DNA from: Hymenobacter elongatus
GTDB taxonomy: Bacteria; Bacteroidota; Bacteroidia; Cytophagales; Hymenobacteraceae
Length of the DNA: 64,000 bases
Reading direction: 5' to 3'
Assembly (NCBI RefSeq): GCF_004745955.1
Contig: NZ_SRLD01000002.1
Coordinates: 124,001 to 188,000, forward strand
The notes beneath the pieces are model-generated. The model saw only the letters and a program-made list of their open reading frames with translations, ran no database searches and was not told where the DNA came from. Each line of letters begins with the position of its first letter. The first letter of the stretch is position 1. Positions 17,842 to 26,756 of the stretch are shown piece by piece. Made by a program: the position numbers and the translations under genes.

Positions 17842-18438
17842 TTAGCCGTTGAAAACTTGGGAAAGAGTAATGCCACGTTGCTGAGCAATCTGCATCGGGT
17901 CGCGCATCTTCAGAAGTGCATCGAACGTTGCCTTCACTACGTTGTGGGGGTTCGAAGAACCTTTCGACTTAGCCAAGACATCTTTGATACCAGCGCTTTC
18001 AAATACAGCGCGCATAGCACCACCAGCAATTACACCAGTACCAGCTGCTGCTGGCTGTACCAATACAAAGCCACCGGAATATTTGCCTTCCATTACATGG
18101 GGAACAGTATGCTTATACAGCGGCACTTTCACCAGGTTCTTTTTAGCATCGTCGATACCTTTAGCAATAGCGTCAGTAACTTCGTTGGCTTTGCCGAGGC
18201 CGAAACCAACAGTACCGTTACCATCACCTACTACTACAATAGCCGAGAAGCTGAAGCGACGACCGCCTTTTACTACTTTGGCAACACGGTTGATGGCTAC
18301 TACCTTCTCTTTAAGATCAGACTCGCCGGCACGGGAAGCTTGGTCGCGGTTGCCGCCACGGTCATTGCCACCACCACGGCGGTCATTGCCGCCACGGTCA
18401 TTGCCACCACCACGGGGGTTATTATTGAATTCTGCCAT
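17842..18438 (-). CDS. rpsE: 30S ribosomal protein S5 with RGG-like N-terminal extension
   Basis: 198 residues. S5 shapes the mRNA entry channel and affects decoding fidelity. The core starts near residue 38 ([26 protein letters not shown]), followed by [10 protein letters not shown] and the C-terminal [16 protein letters not shown]. Preceding it are about 36 residues made of Arg, Gly, Asn and Asp, with RGGGNDRG twice. E. coli S5 lacks such an extension. The same 8-mer occurs in the tail of S3 in this window. Confidence 0.97.
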   Translation of the reverse strand: MAEFNNNPRGGGNDRGGNDRRGGGNDRGGNRDQASRAGESDLKEKVVAINRVAKVVKGGRRFSFSAIVVVGDGNGTVGFGLGKANEVTDAIAKGIDDAKKNLVKVPLYKHTVPHVMEGKYSGGFVLVQPAAAGTGVIAGGAMRAVFESAGIKDVLAKSKGSSNPHNVVKATFDALLKMRDPMQIAQQRGITLSQVFNG

Positions 18439-18444
18439 GATGAT

Positions 18445-18795
18445 TTAGAAATTGAGGCCGCCTTCGCGGGCTCCTTCTGCCAATGATTTTACGCGGCCGT
18501 GGTAGAGGTAACCCGAACGGTCAAATACCACTTTCGAAATTCCTTTTCCTGTAGCACGGGCAGCAAGTTCTTTGCCGACTGCGGCAGCGAGGGCGACTCC
18601 GTTGCCCCCTTCCACCGATACGTGCTTCGAGGAAGCAGACGCCAGCGTGTTGCCGGTAGTGTCGTCAATAATCTGGGCATAAATACCCGTATTGCTGCGG
18701 AACACTGACAAACGTGGACGCTCGGACGTGCCAGCCACCTTAGTGCGGATGATGCGCTGGATCCGTTTTCTTCTAGTTGCTTTATCGAAAGCCAT
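18445..18795 (-). CDS. rplR: 50S ribosomal protein L18
   Basis: 116 residues. Binds 5S rRNA with L5. Family features: [20 protein letters not shown]-like N-terminal region, YAQIIDD, and the C-terminal [26 protein letters not shown] (broken here only for length: [13 protein letters not shown]). Sits between rplF and rpsE. Confidence 0.97.
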   Translation of the reverse strand: MAFDKATRRKRIQRIIRTKVAGTSERPRLSVFRSNTGIYAQIIDDTTGNTLASASSKHVSVEGGNGVALAAAVGKELAARATGKGISKVVFDRSGYLYHGRVKSLAEGAREGGLNF

Positions 18796-18804
18796 GATGC
18801 GAGA

Positions 18805-19359
18805 TTATTTCGAAGCTGTTTTACCAGCCTTACGACGAATTTGCTCACCCACGAAACGCACGCCTTTGCCTTTGTAGGGCTCAACTTTGCGCAAGGAGCG
18901 AATCTTAGCAGCTACCTGACCCAGCAACTGATTATCAATGCTGTTCAGTGTAACGATGGGGTTTTTACCCTTTTCCGTCAGGGCCGTAGCCGTGACTTCT
19001 TTGGGTAAGGCCAGGAAGATATTGTGTGAGTACCCTAGCGACAATTCCAGCGTAGTACCGGCCATTGTTGCTTTGTAACCCACACCTACCAACTCCAGCT
19101 TTAGCTCAAAACCGTTGCTAACACCATTGACCATATTATTGATCAGTGAGCGATACAAACCGTGCATGGCCTTATGGCGCTTCTGCTCAGTAGGACGCTC
19201 AACAACCAACTGGCCATCAGATTGCGATACGGTGATGTCGCGGTCAACCGGGGTAGTCAGGGTACCCTTAGGGCCCTTCACGGTGACGGTGTTTTCGTTG
19301 CTTACTTCAACCTGAACGCCCGAAGGCAGGCTGATCGGCAGTTTACCAATGCGTGACAT
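18805..19359 (-). CDS. rplF: 50S ribosomal protein L6
   Basis: 184 residues, two L6 domains near the factor-binding site of the large subunit. MSRIGKLPISLPSGV at the N-terminus and GKGVRFVGEQIRRKAGKT at the C-terminus are conserved. Eighteen bp from rpsH. Confidence 0.98.
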   Translation of the reverse strand: MSRIGKLPISLPSGVQVEVSNENTVTVKGPKGTLTTPVDRDITVSQSDGQLVVERPTEQKRHKAMHGLYRSLINNMVNGVSNGFELKLELVGVGYKATMAGTTLELSLGYSHNIFLALPKEVTATALTEKGKNPIVTLNSIDNQLLGQVAAKIRSLRKVEPYKGKGVRFVGEQIRRKAGKTASK

Positions 19360-19377
19360 AGTCTCGTTTCTCCTCGA

Positions 19378-19776
19378 TTAGTAAACGTGGCACAATACTT
19401 CACCACCCACGTTCTGGGCTTTCGCCTCTTTCTCCGTCATCACCCCTTTCGAAGTAGAGAGGATAGCAATACCCAAGCCGCTCAGTACGCGGGGCATGTT
19501 CTCCACGTCGGCATACTTACGCAGACCGGGGGAACTCACACGCTCCAGCTTAGTAATAGCTGGCATCTTCGTGGCTGGATTGTACTTCAAGGCAATCTTG
19601 ATGGTACCTTGAACCGAAGAGTCATCGAAGCGGTAGCTCTGAATGTAACCCTTGTGGTAAAGCACTTTCGTGATTTCCTTTTTGATGTTGCTGGCCGGAA
19701 TTTCGACTACCCGGTGGTTTGCCTTGATGGCATTGCGCACCCGGGTCAGGAAATCGGCAATTGGATCTGTATTCAT
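19378..19776 (-). CDS. rpsH: 30S ribosomal protein S8
   Basis: 132 residues. Central 16S rRNA binder. MNTDPIADFLTRVRNA and the C-terminal STSKGVMTEKEA...GGEVLCHVY are family features. In E. coli S8 is the feedback repressor of the spc operon. Here a 183-bp spacer containing a long hairpin and a TATCTTTG promoter box lies directly upstream. Confidence 0.98.
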   Translation of the reverse strand: MNTDPIADFLTRVRNAIKANHRVVEIPASNIKKEITKVLYHKGYIQSYRFDDSSVQGTIKIALKYNPATKMPAITKLERVSSPGLRKYADVENMPRVLSGLGIAILSTSKGVMTEKEAKAQNVGGEVLCHVY

Positions 19777-19811
19777 TGTGTATATGAGAGCAGCCCATTT
19801 TTAGGGAGCCG

Positions 19812-19819
19812 CAAAGATA
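19812..19819 (-). promoter_or_regulatory. Candidate internal promoter (-7 box) before rpsH
   Basis: TATCTTTG on the minus strand, a perfect TAnnTTTG match, 35 bp upstream of the rpsH ATG and just after a strong hairpin. No -33 TTG was found at 19-21 bp. It could start a second transcript covering rpsH, rplF, rplR and onward. Confidence 0.5.
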
Positions 19820-19820
19820 T

Positions 19821-19860
19821 GAAAATTTCGCCGCCATTAAAAAGTGGCGACGAAATTTTC
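19821..19860 (-). promoter_or_regulatory. Long hairpin in the rpsN-rpsH spacer
   Basis: 16-bp arms (GAAAATTTCGTCGCCA with TGGCGGCGAAATTTTC) and an 8-nt loop. The only non-Watson-Crick pair becomes U-G in the transcribed (minus) strand, so the mRNA stem is uninterrupted. It sits 45 bp upstream of rpsH inside a spacer of unusual length for this operon. Candidate S8-responsive or attenuator structure; function inferred. Confidence 0.6.
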
Positions 19861-19959
19861 GGTTAAGACTACTTGGCTCGACTTATTGAGGCTCGGCCAA
19901 TGGTTTCTTTCGGCAACCTGCCAAAAATGCGCCTTGGTATTAGTAAGGCAAAAGCTGTA

Positions 19960-20229
19960 TTACCAGCTTGACTTCGTTACGCCGGGGATCTTACCAGCTA
20001 AAGCCATTTCGCGGAACGTAACGCGGCTGATGCCGAATTTACGCATGTAACCACGAGGACGACCGTTGATTCTATCCCGATTGTGGACGCGTACGGGCGA
20101 GGCGTTGCGGGGCAACTTATCCAAGCCTTCGTAGTCACCAGCAGCTTTCAAGGCTTTACGCTTTTCAGCATAACGCTCTACCGTGGCGATGCGCTTTCTC
20201 TCTCTTGCTTTGACGGATTCCTTAGCCAT
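19960..20229 (-). CDS. rpsN: 30S ribosomal protein S14
   Basis: 89 residues from the ATG at 20229 ([13 protein letters not shown]). This is the long, zinc-independent form: no CxxC pairs are present. The [20 protein letters not shown] region is diagnostic. The start codon overlaps the end of rplE by 8 bp, so the two are translationally coupled. Confidence 0.97.
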   Translation of the reverse strand: MAKESVKARERKRIATVERYAEKRKALKAAGDYEGLDKLPRNASPVRVHNRDRINGRPRGYMRKFGISRVTFREMALAGKIPGVTKSSW

Positions 20230-20782
20230 TGTTCTGTTTCTTGGCGTTAGCGAACGGCATTCCGAAAGCTTTGAGGAGCTCATAGCTCTGCTCGTCGTTT
20301 TCGGCCGTCGTTACGAAGGTGATGTCCATACCCGAAATCGACTTGATCTTATCAATCGAGATTTCGGGGAAAATGATCTGCTCCTTAATACCGAGGGTGT
20401 AATTACCGCGGCCGTCAAAGCCTTTATCGTTGATGCCTTTGAAGTCACGTACACGAGGTAGCGCAACTGTTAGCAAACGATCCATGAATTCGTACATCTG
20501 CTCACCGCGCAAGGTTACGCGGGCACCGATGGGCATTCCTTCACGGAGTTTGAAGTTCGAAACCGAACGCTTGGCGATGGTTGGAACAGCTTTCTGACCA
20601 GTAATGGTCGTTAACTCGTCCACACCATTATCAACCAGCTTCTTGTCGGCTACTGCCGCACCAATACCGCGGTTGATGCAGATCTTGGTGATGCGCGGTA
20701 CCTGCATAATGCTCTTGAACTGGAATTTCTCCTGGAGCGCGGGTACTACTTCTTTTTGGTATATATCTTTCAGTCGAGCCAT
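20222..20782 (-). CDS. rplE: 50S ribosomal protein L5
   Basis: 186 residues. Binds 5S rRNA and forms an intersubunit bridge with S13. Conserved blocks are [42 protein letters not shown] (shown in part) and [18 protein letters not shown]. Normal length. Twelve bp after rplX. Confidence 0.98.
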   Translation of the reverse strand: MARLKDIYQKEVVPALQEKFQFKSIMQVPRITKICINRGIGAAVADKKLVDNGVDELTTITGQKAVPTIAKRSVSNFKLREGMPIGARVTLRGEQMYEFMDRLLTVALPRVRDFKGINDKGFDGRGNYTLGIKEQIIFPEISIDKIKSISGMDITFVTTAENDEQSYELLKAFGMPFANAKKQNNG

Positions 20783-20794
20783 TGTCGTACCGGG

Positions 20795-21058
20795 TTAGGC
20801 GTTTTTCGAATCAACTGCCTTCACGTTACTCACGTGGATGCCGGCTTCGATCTTGGTGATACCCCCTTGCGGGTTTTTAGCACTGGGTTTGTTGTGCTTA
20901 GTTACCAAGTTCAGGCCTTCCACGATAACGCGCTGCGTTGAACGGTTTACCGACTTAATAACGCCGGTCTTGCCACGCTCATCACCAGCGATTACCAAAA
21001 CGGTATCACCGGTTTTTACGTGCAGTTTCACGGGCTGAGCTTTCGTCTTCGTTGCCAT
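20795..21058 (-). CDS. rplX: 50S ribosomal protein L24
   Basis: 87 residues, KOW motif at the N-terminus (GDTVLVIAGDERGKTGVIKS). One of the two assembly-initiator proteins of the large subunit. At 87 residues it is shorter than the about 104-residue E. coli form, mainly lacking part of the C-terminus. Confidence 0.97.
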   Translation of the reverse strand: MATKTKAQPVKLHVKTGDTVLVIAGDERGKTGVIKSVNRSTQRVIVEGLNLVTKHNKPSAKNPQGGITKIEAGIHVSNVKAVDSKNA

Positions 21059-21061
21059 ATG

Positions 21062-21430
21062 CTAGAGAACTTCAGGAGCTAGTGAAACGATTTTCATGAA
21101 CTGACGCTCACGCAACTCACGCGCTACGGGGCCGAAAATCCGGGTGCCACGGGGCTCGTCGTTGTTGTTGAGCAGCACGGCGGCGTTGTCGTCGAAGCGG
21201 ATGTATGAACCGTCTTTACGACGTACTTCCTTTTTCGTACGAACTACCACAGCCTTCGAAACAGTGCCTTTCTTAGCATTGCCGGAGGGAATAGCCGACT
21301 TGATCGAAACAACGATCTTATCGCCTACGCTGGCGTATTTCTTGCCCGTGCCACCGAGGACACGAATGCAGAGAACTTCTTTGGCGCCGCTGTTATCAGC
21401 GACGGTCAGACGGGATTCTTGCTGTATCAT
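21062..21430 (-). CDS. rplN: 50S ribosomal protein L14
   Basis: 122 residues. [20 protein letters not shown] at the start and [14 protein letters not shown] near the end identify L14, which lies at the subunit interface. Standard length; 3 bp from rplX. Confidence 0.98.
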   Translation of the reverse strand: MIQQESRLTVADNSGAKEVLCIRVLGGTGKKYASVGDKIVVSIKSAIPSGNAKKGTVSKAVVVRTKKEVRRKDGSYIRFDDNAAVLLNNNDEPRGTRIFGPVARELRERQFMKIVSLAPEVL

Positions 21431-21431
21431 C

Positions 21432-21722
21432 TTACTTGGCGCGTTCTACAATTTCTACCAATCTCCAGCGCTTGCCTTTGCTCAGGGGCCGGGTCGACAT
21501 AATGCGAACCGTATCACCTTCGCCGCACTCGTTATTTTCGTCGTGGGCCATGAACTTGGTCGACTTGGTAACGAACTTACCGTAGATCGGGTGTTTCATT
21601 TTGCTCTCGACAACAACCGTAATGGACTTATCCATTTTGGAAGAAGCGACGCGCCCGATGATTTCTTTGCGCAGGTTCCGCTCGGCGGCGGTGGTAGCCT
21701 GCTGTTCTTCGTTGGTTGCCAT
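21432..21722 (-). CDS. rpsQ: 30S ribosomal protein S17
   Basis: 96 residues, OB-fold 16S rRNA-binding protein. [17 protein letters not shown] and [19 protein letters not shown] are family motifs. A 12-residue Glu/Thr-rich N-terminal lead ([12 protein letters not shown]) precedes the core. Confidence 0.97.
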   Translation of the reverse strand: MATNEEQQATTAAERNLRKEIIGRVASSKMDKSITVVVESKMKHPIYGKFVTKSTKFMAHDENNECGEGDTVRIMSTRPLSKGKRWRLVEIVERAK

Positions 21723-21724
21723 CG

Positions 21725-21937
21725 TTAATTAGCAGTTTGGTTTGCCTGCTCGTTTTCGCGACGGGTTAACTCAGTCTTCAGACGAGCTACAGTACGGCGG
21801 CTATGCTTCAGGCGAACTGGGTTTTCCAAGGGAGAAATGGCATGCGCAAAACGCATCGCCTGTCCACCGGCTTGTTCAGTCTTAATTTGCTCCTTCAGCG
21901 CTTCTAGCGAAAGGGCTTGAATTTCTGCGTTCTTCAT
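21725..21937 (-). CDS. rpmC: 50S ribosomal protein L29
   Basis: 70 residues from the ATG at 21937 ([17 protein letters not shown]), a two-helix protein at the exit-tunnel rim. The frame is open upstream to 21973 but that part overlaps rpl[16 protein letters not shown] is the conserved C-terminal helix. Confidence 0.95.
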   Translation of the reverse strand: MKNAEIQALSLEALKEQIKTEQAGGQAMRFAHAISPLENPVRLKHSRRTVARLKTELTRRENEQANQTAN

Positions 21938-21938
21938 C

Positions 21939-22364
21939 TTACTTGTTCTCTTCGTAGTCGCGACGAACAACAAACTTAGTTTTCACTGGCAGTTTCTGCG
22001 CAGCTAAACGCAGGGATTCCTGGGCCACTTCCAGCGGCACGCCGTCCGATTCGAACATGATAGTTCCGGGCTTCACGCAGGCTACCCAATATTCTGGGGA
22101 ACCCTTACCCTTACCCATACGAACTTCAGCGGGCTTTTTGGTGATAGGCTTGTCAGGGAAAATACGGATCCATACTTGACCTTCCCGTTTCATGGCGCGG
22201 GTCATGGCGATACGAGCAGCCTCAATTTGGCGAGCCGTAATCCAAGCCACTTCCAACGATTTGATAGCGAAGGAACCGAAGTCTATGGAGCTGCCGCGGA
22301 AGGCCAAGCCTGTCACGCGACCCTTTTGCATCTTGCGATACTTGGTCCGTTTCGGTTGTAACAT
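21939..22364 (-). CDS. rplP: 50S ribosomal protein L16
   Basis: 141 residues. Near the A-site and peptidyl transferase region. [15 protein letters not shown] and [18 protein letters not shown] are signature segments. One bp after rpmC in the reverse sense; usual S3-L16-L29 order. Confidence 0.98.
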   Translation of the reverse strand: MLQPKRTKYRKMQKGRVTGLAFRGSSIDFGSFAIKSLEVAWITARQIEAARIAMTRAMKREGQVWIRIFPDKPITKKPAEVRMGKGKGSPEYWVACVKPGTIMFESDGVPLEVAQESLRLAAQKLPVKTKFVVRRDYEENK

Positions 22365-22403
22365 GAGATATTGAAAATTGAAATTTCAGAAAAAAGAAAA
22401 GGC

Positions 22404-23294
22404 TTAGCGACGTGGGCCGCCAGCTGCGCCACCTTGGCCACCACGGTTGGCACCACCTGGGGCACCACCGCTGCGGCGCGGTGCACCGCCAGCCTGGCCG
22501 CCTCCGCCCTGACCACCACGGTTGTCACCGCCACGGTCATTACGGTCACGACGTGGACCACGGTCACCACCCCGGTCACCACGGTCACCGCGTGGGCCAC
22601 GATCATTACCACCACCTCGTGTATCGTTGCCTTGGTTAGCAGGCTGCTGGTTTGGCGACAAGTCCGGCTTGCCGAACACCTCCCCACGCATGATCCACAC
22701 TTTGATGCCAATCTTACCATAAACTGTCTGAGCTTCCGACAAAGCGTAGTCGATATCAGCACGCAACGTGTGCAGCGGAGTACGACCTTCTTTGTACTGC
22801 TCGGAACGGGCAATTTCAGCGCCACCTAAACGGCCACCACACTGGATCTTGATGCCTTCGGCACCAACACGCATAGCAGCCTGAATAGACATCTTCATGG
22901 CGCGACGGAAGGAGATACGAGCCTGGAGCTGCTGAGCAATGCTCTCGCCTACCAGTTTCGCGTCGAGTTCCGGACGCTTGATCTCAAAGATATTGATTTG
23001 CACATCCTTGTTAGTGATTTGCTTCAATTCGTCTTTGATCTTATCAACCTCTGCACCGCCTTTGCCGATTACTACACCAGGGCGAGCCGTGTTGATAGTA
23101 ATGGTGATACGCTTCAGAGTACGCTCAATCACGATGCGGCTAATGCCACCTTTCGGGATACGAGCCATGATATATTTGCGGATCTTTTCGTCCTCAACCA
23201 GCTTGTCGGCAAAGTCCTTGCCGCCGTACCAGTTCGAGTCCCACCCTTTGATGACGCCCAAACGGAAGCCAACCGGATTTACTTTCTGTCCCAT
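22404..23294 (-). CDS. rpsC: 30S ribosomal protein S3 with RGG-like C-terminal tail
   Basis: 296 residues; about 210 form normal S3 ([15 protein letters not shown] domain with [12 protein letters not shown]-terminal domain ending [16 protein letters not shown]). S3 lines the mRNA entry tunnel. The remaining ~80 residues are almost wholly Gly, Arg, Asp, Asn, Pro and Ala, starting with [20 protein letters not shown]. The E. coli tail is much shorter and not of this composition. The tail reads like eukaryotic RGG-box RNA-binding regions. See S5, which shares RGGGNDRG. Confidence 0.97.
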   Translation of the reverse strand: MGQKVNPVGFRLGVIKGWDSNWYGGKDFADKLVEDEKIRKYIMARIPKGGISRIVIERTLKRITITINTARPGVVIGKGGAEVDKIKDELKQITNKDVQINIFEIKRPELDAKLVGESIAQQLQARISFRRAMKMSIQAAMRVGAEGIKIQCGGRLGGAEIARSEQYKEGRTPLHTLRADIDYALSEAQTVYGKIGIKVWIMRGEVFGKPDLSPNQQPANQGNDTRGGGNDRGPRGDRGDRGGDRGPRRDRNDRGGDNRGGQGGGGQAGGAPRRSGGAPGGANRGGQGGAAGGPRR

Positions 23295-23299
23295 AGTAC

Positions 23300-23779
23300 T
23301 TATGCGGTGGCTTCAGCCTGAGTTGAGGTTTTCTTCGAAGAGCTACGACGCGTGGTTTTCACCGTAGCATCAGCGTTGGCTTCAGCAGGCTTGGTTTCAG
23401 CGGCTTGCTGTACAGCAGCTTTGCTACCCAATGGCTCTACTTTCGTGTCGATCGTAAGAGTGACGTGGTTGCTGCGCTTGCGGATGCGGTGACCACGACC
23501 CTGAGGGGCGGGACGCAGACGCTTTAACTGACGGCCTTCATCAACGAAAATCTCTTTGATGTAAAGGTTAGCGTCTTCGATGCGCTCGTCCTCGTTCTTC
23601 TGCTGCCAGTTGGCCAAAGCCGACAGGAGCAGTTTCTCGACACGCTCAGCGCCGGAGTTAGCTTCGAATTTCAGCAAGCCCAAGGCCCGAGTCACTTTCT
23701 GACCACGAACCAGATTGGCTACCAAACGCATCTTGCGAGGCGAGGTAGGCACATTACGGAGTTTAGCAGTAGCTTCCAT
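23300..23779 (-). CDS. rplV: 50S ribosomal protein L22
   Basis: 159 residues. Lines the exit tunnel with its beta-hairpin ([21 protein letters not shown]). The core ends near residue 115; an Ala/Thr/Ser/Lys-rich tail of about 45 residues follows (ending [14 protein letters not shown]), making it longer than the about 110-residue E. coli form. The tail is probably disordered. Confidence 0.97.
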   Translation of the reverse strand: MEATAKLRNVPTSPRKMRLVANLVRGQKVTRALGLLKFEANSGAERVEKLLLSALANWQQKNEDERIEDANLYIKEIFVDEGRQLKRLRPAPQGRGHRIRKRSNHVTLTIDTKVEPLGSKAAVQQAAETKPAEANADATVKTTRRSSSKKTSTQAEATA

Positions 23780-23781
23780 TC

Positions 23782-24060
23782 TTAGCGCTTACCTTTATCT
23801 TTCTTGGCAATATGACCACGGAAGTTACGGGTTGGGGCAAACTCACCGAGCTTGTGACCTACCATGTTTTCTGTGACAAAAACCGGGATGAACTTATTAC
23901 CGTTGTGAACCGCGAAAGTGTGCGTCACGAAATCCGGAGATATCATGGAGCGGCGCGACCAGGTTTTGATAACCGACTTTTTGCCGGAACCTTCCATCGC
24001 CACTACTTTCTTCTCGAGCCGAAAGTCAATGTACGGCCCTTTTTTTAGTGAACGTGCCAT
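23782..24060 (-). CDS. rpsS: 30S ribosomal protein S19
   Basis: 92 residues. [15 protein letters not shown] and the [15 protein letters not shown] motif are diagnostic. Located in the 30S head next to S13. Two bp from rplV and three from rplB. Confidence 0.98.
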   Translation of the reverse strand: MARSLKKGPYIDFRLEKKVVAMEGSGKKSVIKTWSRRSMISPDFVTHTFAVHNGNKFIPVFVTENMVGHKLGEFAPTRNFRGHIAKKDKGKR

Positions 24061-24063
24061 TGA

Positions 24064-24891
24064 TTATTTCTTGCCTTTACGGTTGACGATGAGCTGTTCG
24101 GAGTACTTATTCTTGTTCCGGGTCTTCTGACCTTTAGCGAAGATACCGTTACGGCTGCGTGGGTGACCACCCGACGACTTGCCTTCGCCACCACCCATTG
24201 GGTGATCGACTGGGTTCATAGCAACACCACGCACCCGTGGGCGACGGCCTAACCAACGATTACGACCGGCTTTGCCAAGACGCACGTTCATGTGGTCGCC
24301 ATTCGAAACAGTACCTACCGTAGCCATGCAGGTCACGAGTACCATGCGCATTTCGCCGGAAGGCAGTTTCAGAGTTGCGTATTTCTCTTCACGAGCTACC
24401 AGCTGGGCATAAGTGCCAGCCGAGCGAGCGATAGAAGCACCTCCACCGGGCATGAGCTCGATGTTGTGCACGATGGTACCAAGCGGGATTTCACGCAGAA
24501 CCAATGCATTGCCTACTTCAGGAGCAATGCCCGGGCCCGATACGATTACTGTACCTACTTCCAGACCAGCGGGCGCAATGATATATCGCTTTTCGCCGTC
24601 GGCGTAGTTCAGCAAGGCAATACGAGCCGTGCGGTTTGGATCGTACTCAATCGTCTTCACCGTGGCTGGAACACCAGCTTTATCACGCTTGAAGTCGATG
24701 ATGCGATACTTCTGCTTGTGACCACCGCCTACGTAGCGGTTAGTCATTTTACCCGCGTTGTTGCGGCCACCGGATTTTTCCATGGGTGCCAACAGCGACT
24801 TCTCCGGCGTCGACGTCGTAATCTCGTCGAAGGCCGGGGCGATGCGGAAGCGCTGACCCGGTGATGTTGGTCTTAGTTTTTTGAGTGCCAT
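24064..24891 (-). CDS. rplB: 50S ribosomal protein L2
   Basis: 275 residues, a universal protein needed for subunit association and peptidyl transferase assembly. The [19 protein letters not shown] segment and the C-terminal [19 protein letters not shown] loop, including the conserved His, are present. Normal length. Confidence 0.98.
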   Translation of the reverse strand: MALKKLRPTSPGQRFRIAPAFDEITTSTPEKSLLAPMEKSGGRNNAGKMTNRYVGGGHKQKYRIIDFKRDKAGVPATVKTIEYDPNRTARIALLNYADGEKRYIIAPAGLEVGTVIVSGPGIAPEVGNALVLREIPLGTIVHNIELMPGGGASIARSAGTYAQLVAREEKYATLKLPSGEMRMVLVTCMATVGTVSNGDHMNVRLGKAGRNRWLGRRPRVRGVAMNPVDHPMGGGEGKSSGGHPRSRNGIFAKGQKTRNKNKYSEQLIVNRKGKK

Positions 24892-24927
24892 TTTACTTTA
24901 AAATGCGCGTTGCGTAGGTTACCCTAC

Positions 24928-25215
24928 TTAGATACCGTTATAGAAGTCGATTACGTCGCCTTCCTTTACGGTTACAATAGCCTTCTTCCCGTGAGGACGA
25001 CGGCCGCTAACGGATCCGCCCTTGGTGAATTTCGACTTCAGCTTGCCGTTGGTGCGGATCGTGCTAATGCCCGTTACCGTAACACCATACAGCTGCTCGA
25101 TTTCCTTCTTGATCTGAACCTTGTTAGCCGTACGCTCTACTTGGAAAGAGTACTGGCCTTTTTCGGTCAGGGCCGTGGCCTTCTCGGTCACGATGGGTTT
25201 CTTCAGCGTGCTCAT
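24928..25215 (-). CDS. rplW: 50S ribosomal protein L23
   Basis: 95 residues. Docking protein for trigger factor and SRP at the exit tunnel. KKPIVTEKATALTEKGQYSF and VNTIRTNGK-like central region (GISTIRTNGK) match the family. The ATG overlaps the rplD stop by one base (TAATG), so translation is coupled. Confidence 0.97.
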   Translation of the reverse strand: MSTLKKPIVTEKATALTEKGQYSFQVERTANKVQIKKEIEQLYGVTVTGISTIRTNGKLKSKFTKGGSVSGRRPHGKKAIVTVKEGDVIDFYNGI

Positions 25216-25853
25216 TACTCAGCGGTAGTATAGAGTTGTTCCAGAGATTTCAACCCGTCTTCCGACAGCAGCAAGGTATCCGTGTTCAGCAGATCGTGGG
25301 TGTTCAGCGCCACAGGCGTCGATACTTTCACTTTCTGAATATTACGGGCCGATAGTACCACGTTCTTGTCAACGTCGCCGGTCACGAGCAAGGTTTTCTT
25401 GCCGTTATTCAGCTTCAGACCCGACAAAATCGAGAGGAAATCTTTCGTTTTGGGAGCGCTCAAGGTGATATTCTCCACCAGAGCAATTTTGCCATCCTGA
25501 GCCAGGACCGACAGAGCGGACAAACGAGCTAGGCGCTTGGTCTTTTTGTTCAGCTTGAAGCCGTAGTCACGTGGCTCGGGGCCGAATACACGGCCACCAC
25601 CAATGAATACCGGCGACTTCATGCTGCCGGCGCGGGCACCGCCCGTACCTTTTTGCTTCTTGAGCTTCTTCGTGGTGCCATGCACCTCGTTGCGCTGCTT
25701 CGACTTGTGCGTACCCTGGCGCTGATTGGCCAGGTACTGCTTCACGTCGAGGTACATCACGTGCTCGTTCGGCTCGAGGCCGAAGATGGTGTCAGACAGC
25801 GTGACCTTGCGGCCGGTGTCTTCACCCTTGATGTTATATACTGACAGTTCCAT
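25215..25853 (-). CDS. rplD: 50S ribosomal protein L4
   Basis: 212 residues. Assembly initiator that lines the exit tunnel through its loop (KKLKKQKGTGGARAGSMKSP). In E. coli L4 is the S10-operon repressor. Six bp after rplC. Confidence 0.98.
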   Translation of the reverse strand: MELSVYNIKGEDTGRKVTLSDTIFGLEPNEHVMYLDVKQYLANQRQGTHKSKQRNEVHGTTKKLKKQKGTGGARAGSMKSPVFIGGGRVFGPEPRDYGFKLNKKTKRLARLSALSVLAQDGKIALVENITLSAPKTKDFLSILSGLKLNNGKKTLLVTGDVDKNVVLSARNIQKVKVSTPVALNTHDLLNTDTLLLSEDGLKSLEQLYTTAE

Positions 25854-25859
25854 CTTGCG

Positions 25860-26480
25860 TTATTTTTCCAGGACCACGTAAGAGTTCTTGGCACCGGGAA
25901 TAGAGCCGCTCACCAGAATCAGATTCTTGTCAGCTACTACGCGCATCACCTTCAGGTTCTGCACTTTTACCCGGTCGTTGCCCATGCGACCACCCATGCG
26001 CATTCCTTTGAATACGCGCGAAGGCCAGGAGCAAGCACCGATAGAACCAGGGTGACGCAGACGATTGTGCTGACCGTGGGTCTGCCCGCCTACACCGGCA
26101 AAGTTGTAGCGTTTTACTACGCCCTGGAAACCTTTACCTTTTGAGGTGCCTACTACGTCCACGAACTCACCTTCCTCGAAGAGAGTAGCGTCGATGGTAG
26201 AACCTGCTGCATATGTTGACTCCTCCGTGAGGCGGAACTCAACCAGCTTTTTCTTGGGGGTGGTACCGGCTTTAGCGAAGTGACCAGCAAGTGCTTTGGT
26301 CGTGTTCTTCGCTTTTTTCTCGCCGTAGCCGATTTGAATGGCGGTGTAACCGTCATTCGCGACTGTTTTAACCTGCGTCACTATGCACGGACCCGCCTCG
26401 ATGAGCGTGCAGGGAATGTTTTTCCCGTCCGGAGTGAAGAGGCTTGTCATACCGATTTTTTTACCGATGATGCCAGGCAT
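25860..26480 (-). CDS. rplC: 50S ribosomal protein L3
   Basis: 206 residues from the ATG at 26480 ([15 protein letters not shown]); upstream frame to 26522 is leader. Assembly initiator near the peptidyl transferase centre; [26 protein letters not shown] (given in part) includes the methylated-Gln region equivalent. In most bacteria rplC directly follows rpsJ, but here an unrelated membrane-protein gene separates them, and rplC has its own promoter. Confidence 0.98.
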   Translation of the reverse strand: MPGIIGKKIGMTSLFTPDGKNIPCTLIEAGPCIVTQVKTVANDGYTAIQIGYGEKKAKNTTKALAGHFAKAGTTPKKKLVEFRLTEESTYAAGSTIDATLFEEGEFVDVVGTSKGKGFQGVVKRYNFAGVGGQTHGQHNRLRHPGSIGACSWPSRVFKGMRMGGRMGNDRVKVQNLKVMRVVADKNLILVSGSIPGAKNSYVVLEK

Positions 26481-26510
26481 TCTGTTAGATTTTATGAAAA
26501 GACGCAATGA

Positions 26511-26533
26511 GAAAACGCCCAAATAGCGTTTTC
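26511..26533 (-). promoter_or_regulatory. Small leader hairpin before rplC
   Basis: GAAAACGC and GCGTTTTC pair around a 7-nt loop in the about 60-nt 5' leader between the rplC promoter and the ATG. It could be a control element for the S10-type operon; it is short and unsupported by comparison. Confidence 0.4.
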
Positions 26534-26545
26534 GTAATGGGAGTG

Positions 26546-26577
26546 CAAAGCTAGGAAATAGTTACGTCATATTGCAA
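26546..26577 (-). promoter_or_regulatory. Bacteroidota-type promoter of the rplC operon
   Basis: TTG at 26577-26575, 21 bp, then TAGCTTTG at 26553-26546, matching the -33/-7 pattern. It is 66 bp upstream of the rplC ATG. It gives the rplC-to-rpsH genes a start independent of rpsJ, as expected given the intervening foreign gene and terminator. Confidence 0.7.
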
Positions 26578-26756
26578 CCCCGTTCCGAAATATTTTCAGA
26601 ATCACGTAGTTGGCTCTGTGAAAGACATATTATCAAGGTCTGATCAGCCTCGTTTACACTTGCTAACACTAACTGGCACTTTTGAAGAGCGCAGACTACG
26701 TGCCCATCTAGTGAAAGGAGCTTGACAGAGCGAATAAACAATAAGGCGGTTACTGT

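Noticed and set aside
26523-26756. Additional small gene upstream of rplC
   Set aside because: No plausible start-to-stop frame; contains the promoter and leader of rplC.
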